Shown here one piece after another: positions 27,212 through 37,065 of a DNA stretch of 64,000 nt. The stretch comes from Limosilactobacillus reuteri (GTDB lineage Bacteria > Bacillota > Bacilli > Lactobacillales > Lactobacillaceae): assembly GCF_013694365.1 (NCBI RefSeq), contig NZ_CP059275.1, positions 2,021,668 through 2,085,667 on the forward strand, given 5' to 3'. The notes beneath the pieces were generated by a model. That model made no database searches. It was not told the DNA's origin and saw only the letters and a program-made list of their open reading frames with translations. Every line of letters starts with the position of its first letter. Position 1 is the first letter of the stretch. The position numbers and the translations under genes were made by a program.

Positions 27212-27250
27212 ATGGCTTTTTATTTTTCTAACTTAATTTTACAAACCGCG
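27212..27250 (-). mobile_element. IS30 (lineage b) end fragment
   Basis: GGCTTTTTATTTTTCTAACT followed by TAATTTTACAAACCGCG is the terminal sequence of the second IS30 lineage, seen again at 27430-27470 (opposite strand) and 30618-30655. Confidence 0.7.
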
Positions 27251-27427
27251 ATGTTAAATGGAATTAAGGAAGGATTTATTACTGTTTTAGATACTAAAAA
27301 ATTATCAGAATGTACTACTAATGATATTGTAAATAGCGCTGAAATTAGTAAAAAACTTTCTACAACTATTACCAAAATAAACAAGATCTTCTCCATGAAA
27401 TTGAAAATGATCTATTGGGAGGTCTAA
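27251..27427 (+). pseudogene. TetR-family regulator, N-terminal DNA-binding part (frameshifted)
   Basis: It starts MLNGIKEGFITVLDTKKLSE and has the helix-turn-helix region CTTNDIVNSAEISKK. After AGTAAAAAA the frame is wrong: inserting one A restores TFYNYYQNKQDLLHEIENDL, the diagnostic TetR helix 3-4. A one-base loss in a poly-A run therefore breaks the gene, by mutation or by a base-calling error. An IS30 end directly precedes the ATG. Confidence 0.72.
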
Positions 27428-27556
27428 ATCGCGGTTTGTAAAATTAAGTTAGAAAAATAAAAAGCCATTTGTGGTAGACTTTTGAATACCCATACATCAA
27501 AAGAAAGGACACCACAAATGACCTACCATCATCTTACCATAGACGAACTAACGAAT
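27428..27556 (+). mobile_element. IS30 (lineage b) left end and transposase start
   Basis: Terminal sequence CGCGGTTTGTAAAATTAAGT, leader with AGAAAGGA ribosome binding site, and ATG at 27518 giving MTYHHLTIDELT. Inverted copy at 30531-30655. Confidence 0.78.
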
Positions 27557-28111
27557 GATCGTGAACTTGTGTTAACTCACTAAATTCTGAACCGTTGTCA
27601 GAGGTTATTGTCTTAAAGATGCGATAGTAAGCATCTGTGCCCATTTTCTGGCGTAAATTTATAAAGAACTGATTTACTGCATGCGCAGTTTTACCAGCAA
27701 TTTTACTCGTGATATTAACTCGTGAAAGGCGATCAGTCATTACTAGTACAACACTGTCATTACCGTTTTTCTGTCCCTGAACTGTATCTAGTTCCCAATG
27801 GCCAATTTCGGACCGTTGGTCCGCAGTTTGAGGTCGTTGAGCAATATTAGGCCCTAAGCACCTTTTAGCTTGCGGATGAGTTCGATGATGCTTACGTTTA
27901 GGTTTTTCAAAGAGGTCTAAATTGGACGTACGAAGCACACCCTCATTAATCCATTGATATAAAGTTACAACCGACTTTGGGATCAGGGTGCCATCATTCA
28001 TTAAATCTCGAGCCTTATAAATAACCGCTTGTGGGGAGTAATGGTGGTCGTCAAACTCACCAAGCATTAGCTGATCAGCTAATCGTAAAAATTGCTTTGA
28101 AGAATAATATA
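27557..28111 (-). pseudogene. IS30 (lineage a) transposase middle, antisense
   Basis: Encodes residues LYYSSKQFLRLADQLMLGEF to ELTQVHDH in reverse, including the first aspartate (GHWELDTVQGQ). It forms an inverted repeat with 28112-28932. Confidence 0.87.
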
Positions 28112-28932
28112 AGCAAGAATGCTCATCTTACTAAAGAAGAACGTGTGATGATTGCGACTTTAAAGTCGCAAGGACTTTCCAATCGCGCAATTGGTCGCCA
28201 ATTAGGAGTTAATCATCAAACAATTAATAACGAGCTCAACCGTGGTACGGTCCGCCAACTTCGTCGTCAAAAATCTAATGGTAAGATTTACGAATATTCT
28301 TACTACATCTATAGTTATGAAGCTGGTCAGGCCACATATCTTGAACATCACCGCCATTCTGGTCGTCGTCGCTTATATTATTCTTCAAAGCAATTTTTAC
28401 GATTAGCTGATCAGCTAATGCTTGGTGAGTTTGACGACCACCATTACTCCCCACAAGCGGTTATTTATAAGGCTCGAGATTTAATGAATGATGGCACCCT
28501 GATCCCAAAGTCGGTTGTAACTTTATATCAATGGATTAATGAGGGTGTGCTTCGTACGTCCAATTTAGACCTCTTTGAAAAACCTAAACGTAAGCATCAT
28601 CGAACTCATCCGCAAGCTAAAAGGTGCTTAGGGCCTAATATTGCTCAACGACCTCAAACTGCGGACCAACGGTCCGAAATTGGCCATTGGGAACTAGATA
28701 CAGTTCAGGGACAGAAAAACGGTAATGACAGTGTTGTACTAGTAATGACTGATCGCCTTTCACGAGTTAATATCACGAGTAAAATTGCTGGTAAAACTGC
28801 GCATGCAGTAAATCAGTTCTTTATAAATTTACGCCAGAAAATGGGCACAGATGCTTACTATCGCATCTTTAAGACAATAACCTCTGACAACGGTTCAGAA
28901 TTTAGTGAGTTAACACAAGTTCACGATCATGG
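28112..28932 (+). pseudogene. IS30 (lineage a) transposase N-terminal two thirds
   Basis: From KNAHLTKEERVMIATLKSQG (IS30 helix-turn-helix, GLSNRAIGRQLGVNHQTINN) through the LYQWINEGVLR segment to the catalytic DTVQGQ and SDNGSEFSEL. It lacks the first about 16 residues and the glutamate region. Joining the starts at 21658 or 59293, this piece and 23292-23684 would rebuild a complete enzyme. Confidence 0.88.
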
Positions 28933-29059
28933 TTGAGCTCGTTATTAATTGTTTGATGATTAACTCCTAATTGGCGACCAATTGCGCGATTGGAAAGTCC
29001 TTGCGACTTTAAAGTCGCAATCATCACACGTTCTTCTTTAGTAAGATGAGCATTCTTAA
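28933..29059 (-). pseudogene. IS30 (lineage a) transposase 5' part, antisense
   Basis: Reverse complement of the helix-turn-helix coding region (KNAHLTKEER to TINNEL). Same block at 44103-44280 (longer) and 53214-53335. Confidence 0.85.
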
Positions 29060-29807
29060 GCACGACTAAGTGATTATTTAGACCGCCATTATAAGCTTGC
29101 CGGTCAAACGATCTTTTTGGCCAGTGACGCTGGCCCAGGTTACGAACCAGCTAAGCTATTAAGTCTAGTTCCTCAAGGTGCACATGGTGAATACTTTCTC
29201 GACCGCTATCATTGTTTACAGAAAATTGAACATACTTTAGGCCGGCACAACGAATTAGCCATGCGAGCAATTAAAGCCGTTCGTCATCATGATCAAGCAG
29301 AGCTAACAATAATTTTAGATACTTATGAATCACAAAACCTAACGGAAAAACAAGCAGACGACCTAATGCGTTTAAGAAAGTATCTACAGCGAAATTGGCG
29401 GTATATCCTCTCACCACAAATGCGTGGATTTAAGGATATTCATTTAATTGGTTCAGTCGAAAGTTCTCACCGGGCTTTTACTTACCGGATGAAGAAACAG
29501 GGCAAGTCATGGACTAAGCAGGGGGCTAAAGTCATGATTGGTTTAATTGAAGCCCGAATGAATGGTGAACTGCAAGCTAGTTTAAATACAATCCTAGAAC
29601 AATTAACAGTTCTTCCTCGAGTGGCTCAAACCAGCCTATTACAGGAAATGCATATTCGAACTGGAGAGTTTCTAAGAAAGGCACCGACAAAGCCGTCAAT
29701 TGGAGCAGTACAAGGAATAATTCCGATTAACACGGCCACAAGTAGACCAATGGGACAACTTTTTAAGGCACTAACCCACTAAAACTGTATATTTAAAGGC
29801 TACCTAT
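29060..29807 (+). pseudogene. ISLre2-family transposase (UPF0236), C-terminal half, copy 1
   Basis: About 240 residues from ARLSDYLDRHYKLAGQTIFL through FLASDAGPGYEPAKLLSLVP, DRYHCLQKIEHTLGRHNELA, GSVESSHRAFTYRMKKQGKS to LFKALTH (stop at 29780-29782). These motifs define the ISLre2/UPF0236 family, whose name comes from L. reuteri. Start codon and N-terminal half are missing but present at 33533-34075. A 748-bp unit repeated in tandem. Confidence 0.88.
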
Positions 29808-30530
29808 GCACGACTAAGTGATTATTTAGACCGCCATTATAAGCTTGCCGGTCAAACGATCTTTTTGGCCAGTGACGCTGGCCCAGGTTACGAACCAGCT
29901 AAGCTATTAAGTCTAGTTCCTCAAGGTGCACATGGTGAATACTTTCTCGACCGCTATCATTGTTTACAGAAAATTGAACATACTTTAGGCCGGCACAACG
30001 AATTAGCCATGCGAGCAATTAAAGCCGTTCGTCATCATGATCAAGCAGAGCTAACAATAATTTTAGATACTTATGAATCACAAAACCTAACGGAAAAACA
30101 AGCAGACGACCTAATGCGTTTAAGAAAGTATCTACAGCGAAATTGGCGGTATATCCTCTCACCACAAATGCGTGGATTTAAGGATATTCATTTAATTGGT
30201 TCAGTCGAAAGTTCTCACCGGGCTTTTACTTACCGGATGAAGAAACAGGGCAAGTCATGGACTAAGCAGGGGGCTAAAGTCATGATTGGTTTAATTGAAG
30301 CCCGAATGAATGGTGAACTGCAAGCTAGTTTAAATACAATCCTAGAACAATTAACAGTTCTTCCTCGAGTGGCTCAAACCAGCCTATTACAGGAAATGCA
30401 TATTCGAACTGGAGAGTTTCTAAGAAAGGCACCGACAAAGCCGTCAATTGGAGCAGTACAAGGAATAATTCCGATTAACACGGCCACAAGTAGACCAATG
30501 GGACAACTTTTTAAGGCACTAACCCACTAA
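29808..30530 (+). pseudogene. ISLre2-family transposase, C-terminal half, copy 2
   Basis: Exact direct repeat of the previous unit, offset 748 bp, ending at the TAA and joined to an IS30 leader in reverse. Confidence 0.88.
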
Positions 30531-30655
30531 ATCGTTAGTTCGTCTATGGTAAGATGATGGTAGGTCATTTGTGGTGTCCTTTCTTTTGATGTATGGGTAT
30601 TCAAAAGTCTACCACAAATGGCTTTTTATTTTTCTAACTTAATTTTACAAACCGC
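30531..30655 (-). mobile_element. IS30 (lineage b) left end, antisense
   Basis: Reverse complement of 27430-27556: first codons MTYHHLTIDELT, leader and terminal repeat ACAAACCGCG. It continues directly into IS66 coding sequence. Confidence 0.78.
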
Positions 30656-31230
30656 GTATAATTATAGTAGAGAAGCACGGTTAAAACCAGCTGAATTATA
30701 TTGTGTGAATTTGATTCAAGAAACTTATAAATGTAATGAGTGTATTAATTCTAATGGTAGCGATGTACTTGTCAGTAGTAAGATGCCACAGAGTCTTTTA
30801 CCCCATAGTTACTTTTCGAGTACTATTTTAGCAAAAGTAGCAGAATTGAAGTTTAATCTTGCATTACCGTTTCATCGTCAAATTAAGCTTTGGCAAGCCA
30901 TCGGCTTACAAGTTGATGCCCGATTATTGGCGGCGAACATCATTAAGGTTAGTCAAACTTACCTTGAACCACTGTACGATTATTTACAAAGATTAGTCAA
31001 AAAAGAACCGGTAATTCATATGGATGAAACACCATTTAAAGTAATTGCTGAATCTAATGGAAATGGCTATTTTTGGGTAACGCGATCAACGAAAGAATTC
31101 AGTAAACATCAAATTACCATGTTTCATTACTATAATACCCGAGCTGGCAAAACTGTTGGACAGATTCTTGGTCAGCAATATAGTGGAGTTATTATGTGTG
31201 ATGGCTATGGCGGATATAGTGATCGATTAT
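30656..31230 (+). pseudogene. IS66-family transposase, central part
   Basis: About 190 residues: a zinc-binding-like region (NLIQETYKCNECINSNGSDV), PQSLLPHSYFSSTILAKVAE, and the catalytic motif VIHMDETPFKVI, with MCDGYGGYSDRLY at the end. These are typical of the IS66 TnpC transposase. The glutamate region is missing; the frame runs into IS30 lineage-b end sequence (CGCGGTTTGTAAAATTAAG) and stops at 31262. N-terminal pieces lie at 36051-36367. Confidence 0.86.
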
Positions 31231-31262
31231 ACGCGGTTTGTAAAATTAAGTTAGAAAAATAA

Positions 31263-31388
31263 GGCATCTTACTACTGACAAGTACATCGCTACCATTAGA
31301 ATTAATACACTCATTACATTTATAAGTTTCTTGAATCAAATTCACACAATATAATTCAGCTGGTTTTAACCGTGCTTCTCTACTATAT
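31263..31388 (-). pseudogene. IS66 transposase fragment, antisense
   Basis: Reverse complement of about 30663-30786. The same block is at 35926-36048. Confidence 0.85.
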
Positions 31389-31907
31389 AGAGAGTTAAAT
31401 TAAAGAATATTCTAATGGCATCTACAGATAAACGAATATCTAAGATGAAAGCTTATAAGTATGCCGATCGATTAATCGATCTCGCCCAAAAATCATATCC
31501 GGCTGTTTCTGGTGATGCCATTCAGGTTGATGAAGTTCGCTACTATGCTCGCCAATTAATTGCCTTAACCCGTAAAAAGGAAGAGGTTATCAAGCGGATG
31601 GAATCTATTGCCCAGCGCTTGCCAGAGTATATCCTATACTGCTCTTTTCCGGGAATTGGGAAACAGACTGCGGCTCAGTTAATGGGAGAATTGGGCGACA
31701 TTAGTCGCTTTGACAATGCTAATCAGCTTAATGCCTTTGTTGGAATTGATATTCGTCGTTACCAATCTGGAACCTATTTAGGTCAAGATCATATTAATAA
31801 GCGTGGAAACCCGATTGCCCGTAAGCTCTTATATTTTACTGTAGGTAATATGATCCGCCAACAACACGCTAATTCTAATCATATTGTTGACTATTACTAT
31901 CGTTTAA
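31389..31907 (+). pseudogene. IS110-family transposase, C-terminal part, copy 1
   Basis: It encodes RVKLKNILMASTDKRISKMK to VDYYYRL, with the Transposase_20 helix-hairpin-helix region FPGIGKQTAAQLMGELGD and the serine-recombinase-like QSGTYLGQDHINKRGNP tail. IS110 enzymes are DEDD/Ser recombinases guided by a bridge RNA from the element's ends. The N-terminal DEDD part lies at 35085-35560. At 31908 the gene is interrupted by the 3' end of a group IIC intron in reverse. Confidence 0.86.
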
Positions 31908-32025
31908 ATCGAGTAGGAGATAATTGATTAGTTCAATTATCGACCTCTCACACCACCGTACGTACGGTTCCGTATACGGCGGTTCGACAACTTAATCACA
32001 TTGAATTGACTGGAGCGTCTTGGAC
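31908..32025 (-). ncRNA. Group IIC intron 3' end (domains V-VI), antisense
   Basis: Reverse complement of domain V (CGAACCGCCGTATACGGAAC) and domain VI ending CTCCTACTCGAT, preceded by the last codons of the reverse transcriptase. The 3' exon on the minus strand is TAAACGATAG from IS110. Confidence 0.83.
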
Positions 32026-32569
32026 ATATTCAAGAGTTAAATTAAAGAATATTCTAATGGCATCTACAGATAAACGAATATCTAAGATGAAAGCTTATAA
32101 GTATGCCGATCGATTAATCGATCTCGCCCAAAAATCATATCCGGCTGTTTCTGGTGATGCCATTCAGGTTGATGAAGTTCGCTACTATGCTCGCCAATTA
32201 ATTGCCTTAACCCGTAAAAAGGAAGAGGTTATCAAGCGGATGGAATCTATTGCCCAGCGCTTGCCAGAGTATATCCTATACTGCTCTTTTCCGGGAATTG
32301 GGAAACAGACTGCGGCTCAGTTAATGGGAGAATTGGGCGACATTAGTCGCTTTGACAATGCTAATCAGCTTAATGCCTTTGTTGGAATTGATATTCGTCG
32401 TTACCAATCTGGAACCTATTTAGGTCAAGATCATATTAATAAGCGTGGAAACCCGATTGCCCGTAAGCTCTTATATTTTACTGTAGGTAATATGATCCGC
32501 CAACAACACGCTAATTCTAATCATATTGTTGACTATTACTATCGTTTAAATCGAGTAGGAGATAATTGA
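32026..32569 (+). pseudogene. IS110-family transposase, C-terminal part, copy 2
   Basis: Direct repeat of 31390-31927, including the last 20 bases that are intron 3' end. Both copies carry the IS110/intron junction, so it was present in the source sequence. Confidence 0.85.
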
Positions 32570-32570
32570 C

Positions 32571-32695
32571 TATCTCGTCCCTGAAGCCGTTTAACGATGA
32601 TAAGACGACTCTTACGCTCGACAAACGTAGCTATTGCTTGACCTTTACGCTTTCCAGATAAAACTGTATCTGCTTCAAAGTGACCTGAGGTATGA
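32571..32695 (-). pseudogene. IS30 (lineage c) transposase fragment, antisense
   Basis: Reverse complement of about 33162-33285 (HTSGHFEADTVLSGKRKGQA to RLQGRD). Confidence 0.82.
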
Positions 32696-32696
32696 C

Positions 32697-33285
32697 ATGG
32701 GCACCACTATTTTATCATTTGAAGACCGTGTTGTCATCGAAACTCTTCGTTATGAAAACCGCTCCCTTAAATACATCGCTGATCACCTTGGCTTCAGTAA
32801 AACCACGATCTTTAATGAGGTTCATCGTTTGACTGGTGAATATCACGCAGTTAAAGCTCAAGTTGATTATGAAGCTAAACTTAGTCATCGTGGGCGTAAA
32901 ACCATCTTAACGACTAACCTCAAGCGATTAATTGAAGAAAAGATTAAGATCCAAAAATGGTCGATTGAACAAGTGGCTCATGTAGTTAGAATCGCCTACA
33001 AGACCATCTACAACTGGATTGATCAAGGAGTATTGGATATTGGCGTGGCTGATTTACCTGACCATGGAATTCGCCGCCGACGAGCCAAAGAAACCCGTGG
33101 GACTTTTAGCCATGGACGTTCCATTGAAGATCGTCCCACTGAAGTTATTGACCGTCATACCTCAGGTCACTTTGAAGCAGATACAGTTTTATCTGGAAAG
33201 CGTAAAGGTCAAGCAATAGCTACGTTTGTCGAGCGTAAGAGTCGTCTTATCATCGTTAAACGGCTTCAGGGACGAGATAAGGGAG
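32697..33285 (+). pseudogene. IS30 (lineage c) transposase, N-terminal two thirds
   Basis: It starts MGTTILSFEDRVVIETLRYE with an IS30-type helix-turn-helix (RSLKYIADHLGFSKTTIFNE) and reaches the first catalytic aspartate GHFEADTVLSG. The remaining catalytic residues are missing at the join. Sequence is clearly distinct from lineages a and b. Its natural leader is seen in reverse at 33356-33404 (AGAAGGACCTTT before ATG). Confidence 0.86.
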
Positions 33286-33404
33286 CGGTTTTCATAACGA
33301 AGAGTTTCGATGACAACACGGTCTTCAAATGATAAAATAGTGGTGCCCATAAAGGTCCTTCTTTCTAATGGAATGTTGTGGTGACACCATTAAAGACCTT
33401 TATG
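33286..33404 (-). mobile_element. IS30 (lineage c) left end, antisense
   Basis: Reverse complement of the first 23 codons of the lineage-c transposase, its AGAAGGA ribosome binding site and leader, containing CCATAAAGGTCTTTAATGGT. Confidence 0.8.
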
Positions 33405-33532
33405 GAAAAAAGAAAAGACCAGTAGCCTTTAGTGTGTCGAATACTAAGCAAAGGCAGGTCTTTCCTCATGGATATTTTAACAGAAATCGAGCAGAATTTG
33501 GTGAAATCAGGCAGTTTATTTGAAGCTGAACA
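33405..33532 (+). mobile_element. ISLre2-type left end and transposase start
   Basis: Leader AGAAAAGACCAGTAGCCTTT followed by ATG at 33468 (MDILTEIEQNLVKSG). An overlapping left-end block with further upstream sequence is at 53336-53462. The first 65 bases of the gene are then repeated in tandem. Confidence 0.82.
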
Positions 33533-34075
33533 ATGGATATTTTAACAGAAATCGAGCAGAATTTGGTGAAATCAGGCAGTTTATTTGAAGCTGAACAGAT
33601 TATTTTAAAAGGGGTATTGGAGTTAGGACAAGTAATCATGCAAAACTTTTTGGAAAGCTTAGATCGAAGCTTAAAGTCCCAAGCTCCAGCGAACTATCAA
33701 GTAATCAATAAACAGCCACGGACGCTTAACTTTATCTTTGGCCCGGTGACTTTTCAACGACGGTATTATCAGGCTGGGACAAAGAAACATGAATTTTACT
33801 TAGACCAACAATTAAAAATTAAACCACGTCGTCGTTTATCGCCACACTACTTAATGATGATGGCTAAGATTGCCCAAACAACTACAATGCGCAATACTGC
33901 CGACATTTTAAACCTTGTATTTGACAGCGGAATTACTGCCGATTCGGTAATGCACGCCGTGCATGAGTTAGGAAATCAGGTAGCTAAACAAACTCAAGCA
34001 AAAGAACACCAAGCTACTCCTCGCCATATGCCTAAAAATTTAACTATTGAGGGTGATGCCTTTATGATTAAATAA
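33533..34075 (+). pseudogene. ISLre2-family transposase, N-terminal part
   Basis: 180 codons from MDILTEIEQNLVKSGSLFEA to IEGDAFMIK, including RRRLSPHYLMMMAKIAQTTT and the aspartate of EGDAFMIK. It is cut by a join that creates a TAA. The protein continues in pieces at 52309-52813 (KGKKEAGQLTLVHHYRVYER) and 29060-29782. Together these rebuild a transposase of about 460 residues. Confidence 0.86.
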
Positions 34076-34076
34076 T

Positions 34077-34198
34077 GCACGCCGTGCATGAGTTAGGAAA
34101 TCAGGTAGCTAAACAAACTCAAGCAAAAGAACACCAAGCTACTCCTCGCCATATGCCTAAAAATTTAACTATTGAGGGTGATGCCTTTATGATTAAAG
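34077..34198 (+). pseudogene. ISLre2 transposase fragment (direct repeat)
   Basis: Repeats about 33951-34071 (MHAVHELGNQVAKQTQAKEH to AFMIKG). The first of several copies of this block (52309, 52562, 54430, 54672). Confidence 0.83.
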
Positions 34199-34783
34199 GC
34201 CAGCAACCAAGGTACCAGTAGCAGATACCACCAACTTAACTGAAACTGAAAAAGATCAAGTTAAGAAGAATGTGGAAGACGCTAATAAGGGTAACTTCCC
34301 AGATGGCACTACAGTTACAGTAGGTGATGATGGTACAGCAACGATTAACTACAAAGATGGTTCCAAGGACACCATCCCAGGTGACCAATTAGTTCAAGGC
34401 CAAAAGGGCGATACAACTGATGCTGGTAAGATCACACCAACTGTTCCAGGCGACAAGGTAACTGTTAAGGATCCAAGTCACTTAACTGATGATGAAAAGA
34501 ATCAAGTTAAGAACAACGTCGATAATGCTAACAAGGATAAGTTCCCAGCTGGCACTACAGTTACAGTAGGCGATGACGGTACAGCTACAGTAACTTACCC
34601 AGATGGTTCAAAGGATACTATTCCAGGTGACCAATTAGTTCAAGGCCAAAAGGGCGACACAACTGATGCTGGTAAGATCACACCAACTGTTCCAGGCGAC
34701 AAGGTAACTGTTAAGGATCCAAGTCACTTAACTGATGATGAAAAGAATCAAGTTAAGAACAACGTCGATAATGCTAACAAGGA
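34199..34783 (+). CDS. Rib/alpha-like surface protein repeat region, partial
   Basis: Open frame of about 195 residues made of 82-residue repeats (period 246 bp): KITPTVPGDKVTVKDPSHLT, DDEKNQVKNNVDNANKDKFP, GTTVTVGDDGTATVTYPDGS, KDTIPGDQLV. This is the Rib-type immunoglobulin-like repeat of Gram-positive cell-wall adhesins. No signal peptide or LPXTG end is in the window. The frame stops at an artificial TAA near 34815. Confidence 0.8.
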
Positions 34784-35084
34784 TCCTGGAATAGTATCCT
34801 TTGAACCATCTGGGTAAGTTACTGTAGCTGTACCGTCATCGCCTACTGTAACTGTAGTGCCAGCTGGGAACTTATCCTTGTTAGCATTATCGACGTTGTT
34901 CTTAACTTGATTCTTTTCATCATCAGTTAAGTGACTTGGATCCTTGCTGTACCATCATCACCTACTGTAACTGTAGTGCCATCTGGGAAGTTACCCTTAT
35001 TAGCGTCTTCCACATTCTTCTTAACTTGATCTTTTTCAGTTTCAGTTAAGTTGGTGGTATCTGCTACTGGTACCTTGGTTGCTG
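34784..35084 (-). pseudogene. Rib/alpha-like repeat fragments, antisense
   Basis: Two antisense blocks (34784-34946 and 34947-35084) from the same repeat array, the second matching the divergent first unit (VEDANKGNFPDG). Part of the inverted-duplicate pattern. Confidence 0.78.
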
Positions 35085-35667
35085 GAGCGGGGTTTAATGC
35101 TCTACGAGATATGATTAAGAAAGCTCAGAAGCCAATTATCTACTTTGAAGCGACTGGAATTTATTCGCGAGTAATTGAACATTTCTGTGAGACCAATGGT
35201 CTCCGCTTTTGCCGTCTTAATCCACTAGAACTTCATTTAAAGTCCGAGAGTCTACGACGAGTTAAGACCGATCAGAAAGACGCTCATCGGATTGCGCTCA
35301 CTGTCCAGGAAAATGCTTTTCGATTAACAGTTCCTTGGAAAAAAGACTATCTTCAGTTACATGAGCTTAGTCGGTTCTATAATCAGCTCAATGCTGATTG
35401 GAACTATCGTCTAAATCATCTTCATACTGCACTTGAACAAGTTTTTCCAGAACTTAAGCAATTATTTGTAAATAGAACATCTAAATTAGCGTTGAATATC
35501 GTGGAGCTTTTTCCTCATCCAGCACTAGTTAGGCCTTATTCGAGAGTTAAATTAAAGAATATTCTAATGGCATCTACAGATAAACGAATATCTAAGATGA
35601 AAGCTTATAAGTATGCCGATCGATTAATCGATCTCGCCCAAAAATCATATCCGGCTGTTTCTGGTGA
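35085..35667 (+). pseudogene. IS110-family transposase, N-terminal and middle part
   Basis: It encodes GFNALRDMIKKAQKPIIYFE, ATGIYSRVIEHFCETNG, RRVKTDQKDAHRIA (RuvC-like DEDD region with conserved E and D-x-x-D) and runs to KSYPAVSGD. The upstream residues (VVSATGTLVAG) come from Rib sequence read in another frame. The start codon of the real gene is missing. The gene is continued by 31389-31907. Confidence 0.84.
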
Positions 35668-35925
35668 TATCACCAGAAACAGCCGGATATGATTTTTGGG
35701 CGAGATCGATTAATCGATCGGCATACTTATAAGCTTTCATCTTAGATATTCGTTTATCTGTAGATGCCATTAGAATATTCTTTAATTTAACTCTCGCAAA
35801 AGCGGAGACCATTGGTCTCACAGAAATGTTCAATTACTCGCGAATAAATTCCAGTCGCTTCAAAGTAGATAATTGGCTTCTGAGCTTTCTTAATCATATC
35901 TCGTAGAGCATTAAACCCCGCTGGC
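35668..35925 (-). pseudogene. IS110 transposase fragments, antisense
   Basis: Two antisense blocks: 35668-35797 mirrors 35540-35667 (palindrome centred at GGTGATATCACC) and 35798-35925 mirrors 35085-35213. Confidence 0.83.
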
Positions 35926-36048
35926 ATCTTACTACTGACAAGTACATCGCTACCATTAGAATTAATACACTCATTACATTTATAAGTTTCTTGAATCAAA
36001 TTCACACAATATAATTCAGCTGGTTTTAACCGTGCTTCTCTACTATAT
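35926..36048 (-). pseudogene. IS66 transposase fragment, antisense
   Basis: Same block as 31263-31388, ending CTCTACTATA. Confidence 0.82.
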
Positions 36049-36050
36049 AA

Positions 36051-36367
36051 TGAAGCAAACAGCGGAAGAACAAATCAAAGAACTTAAACAACAATTAGCT
36101 ATGGCCAATGAAAAGATTGCTCAATTAACAGCTATTATCAAACTTCAAAAGAACCAAATATTTGGGAAAAAAACTGAAGTAATGGAGCCCGTCGTTGATG
36201 GACAACAATCCTTATTTAGTGAGCAAGAAATGGATCAACTTCAAGATCCTGATATTTCAGTCACGGAAGTGACTGAAAAGAAAATAAAGCAAGTGGTGCG
36301 TCACCGGAAAGCAAAACAATCTGGTCAGCGGACCACTTTTTTAGATGGTTTACCACAGGTTGAATAA
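36051..36367 (+). pseudogene. IS66-family transposase, N-terminal leucine-zipper part
   Basis: 105 residues: MKQTAEEQIKELKQQLAMAN followed by a heptad-repeat coiled coil, NQIFGKKTEV (the FGxKSE-type motif of IS66 transposases) and KKIKQVVRHRKAKQSGQR. It stops at an artificial TAA. The central part lies at 30656-31230. Confidence 0.82.
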
Positions 36368-36495
36368 TTCATTGGCCATAGCTAATTGTTGTTTAAGTTC
36401 TTTGATTTGTTCTTCCGCTGTTTGCTTCATGGTACGTCACCTCCTTTGAATTATTCTTTGGTAATTATATCAAAGAATTCTTCTTTTAAATAGAG
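36368..36495 (-). mobile_element. IS66 transposase start and leader, antisense
   Basis: Reverse complement of the first codons plus an upstream leader with a perfect ribosome binding site (AAAGGAGGTGACGTACC before ATG). Same block at 44281-44405. Confidence 0.8.
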
Positions 36496-36515
36496 GGAAA
36501 AGAGGTTATATAAAT

Positions 36516-36974
36516 ATGGCTAATAAATTAAATAGCTTAGCCCATACGAAGTGGTTATGTAAGTATCACATCGTATTCATACCAAAGTATAGACGTAAAG
36601 CGATCTTCAATCAATACCGAAGAGACCTGAGAGATTATATTCGTTTGTTGTGCAAATATAAGGGAGTAGAAATAATTGAAGGTCATATGATGCCAGATCA
36701 TGTGCACTTATTAGTAAGTATTCCGCCGAAGCTAAGTGTATCGCAGTTTATGGGATACTTAAAAGGGAAAAGTGCATTAATGATGTTTGATCGACATGCA
36801 AACTTAAAATACAAATATGGGAACCGACATTTTTGGGCTGAAGGCTACTATGTAAGTACAGTTGGATTGAATGAATCCACGATAAAGAAGTATATCCGAG
36901 ATCAAGAGAAACATGATATAGCAATGGATAAGCTAACAAGTGTGGAATATTCAGACCCTTTTAAGGGTAAGTGA
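36516..36974 (+). CDS. tnpA: IS200-type transposase TnpA, copy 1
   Basis: A 152-residue Y1 HUH transposase of the IS200 subgroup (no tnpB): HIVFIPKYRRKAI, the HUH motif DHVHLLVSIPPKLS (about residues 61-74) and a C-terminal tyrosine in GYYVSTVGLNE. Complete, with AGAGG ten bases before the ATG. It moves as single-stranded DNA. Its right end follows, with hairpin ACCGCTTAAAGCGGT. Confidence 0.93.
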   Translation: MANKLNSLAHTKWLCKYHIVFIPKYRRKAIFNQYRRDLRDYIRLLCKYKGVEIIEGHMMPDHVHLLVSIPPKLSVSQFMGYLKGKSALMMFDRHANLKYKYGNRHFWAEGYYVSTVGLNESTIKKYIRDQEKHDIAMDKLTSVEYSDPFKGK

Positions 36975-37065
36975 GGTAGTACAAACACCGCTTAAAGCGG
37001 TGGCAAAGTAGTCAGAGCATTTTGGCTTGAGCAAAGCGAAAGCCAGCGCCTTGAGACGCCGGCTT
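36975..37065 (+). mobile_element. IS200 right end
   Basis: Contains ACACCGCTTAAAGCGGTGGC and the imperfect hairpin AGCCAGCGCCTTGAGACGCCGGCT. The reverse complement is at 63066-63204. Confidence 0.8.
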
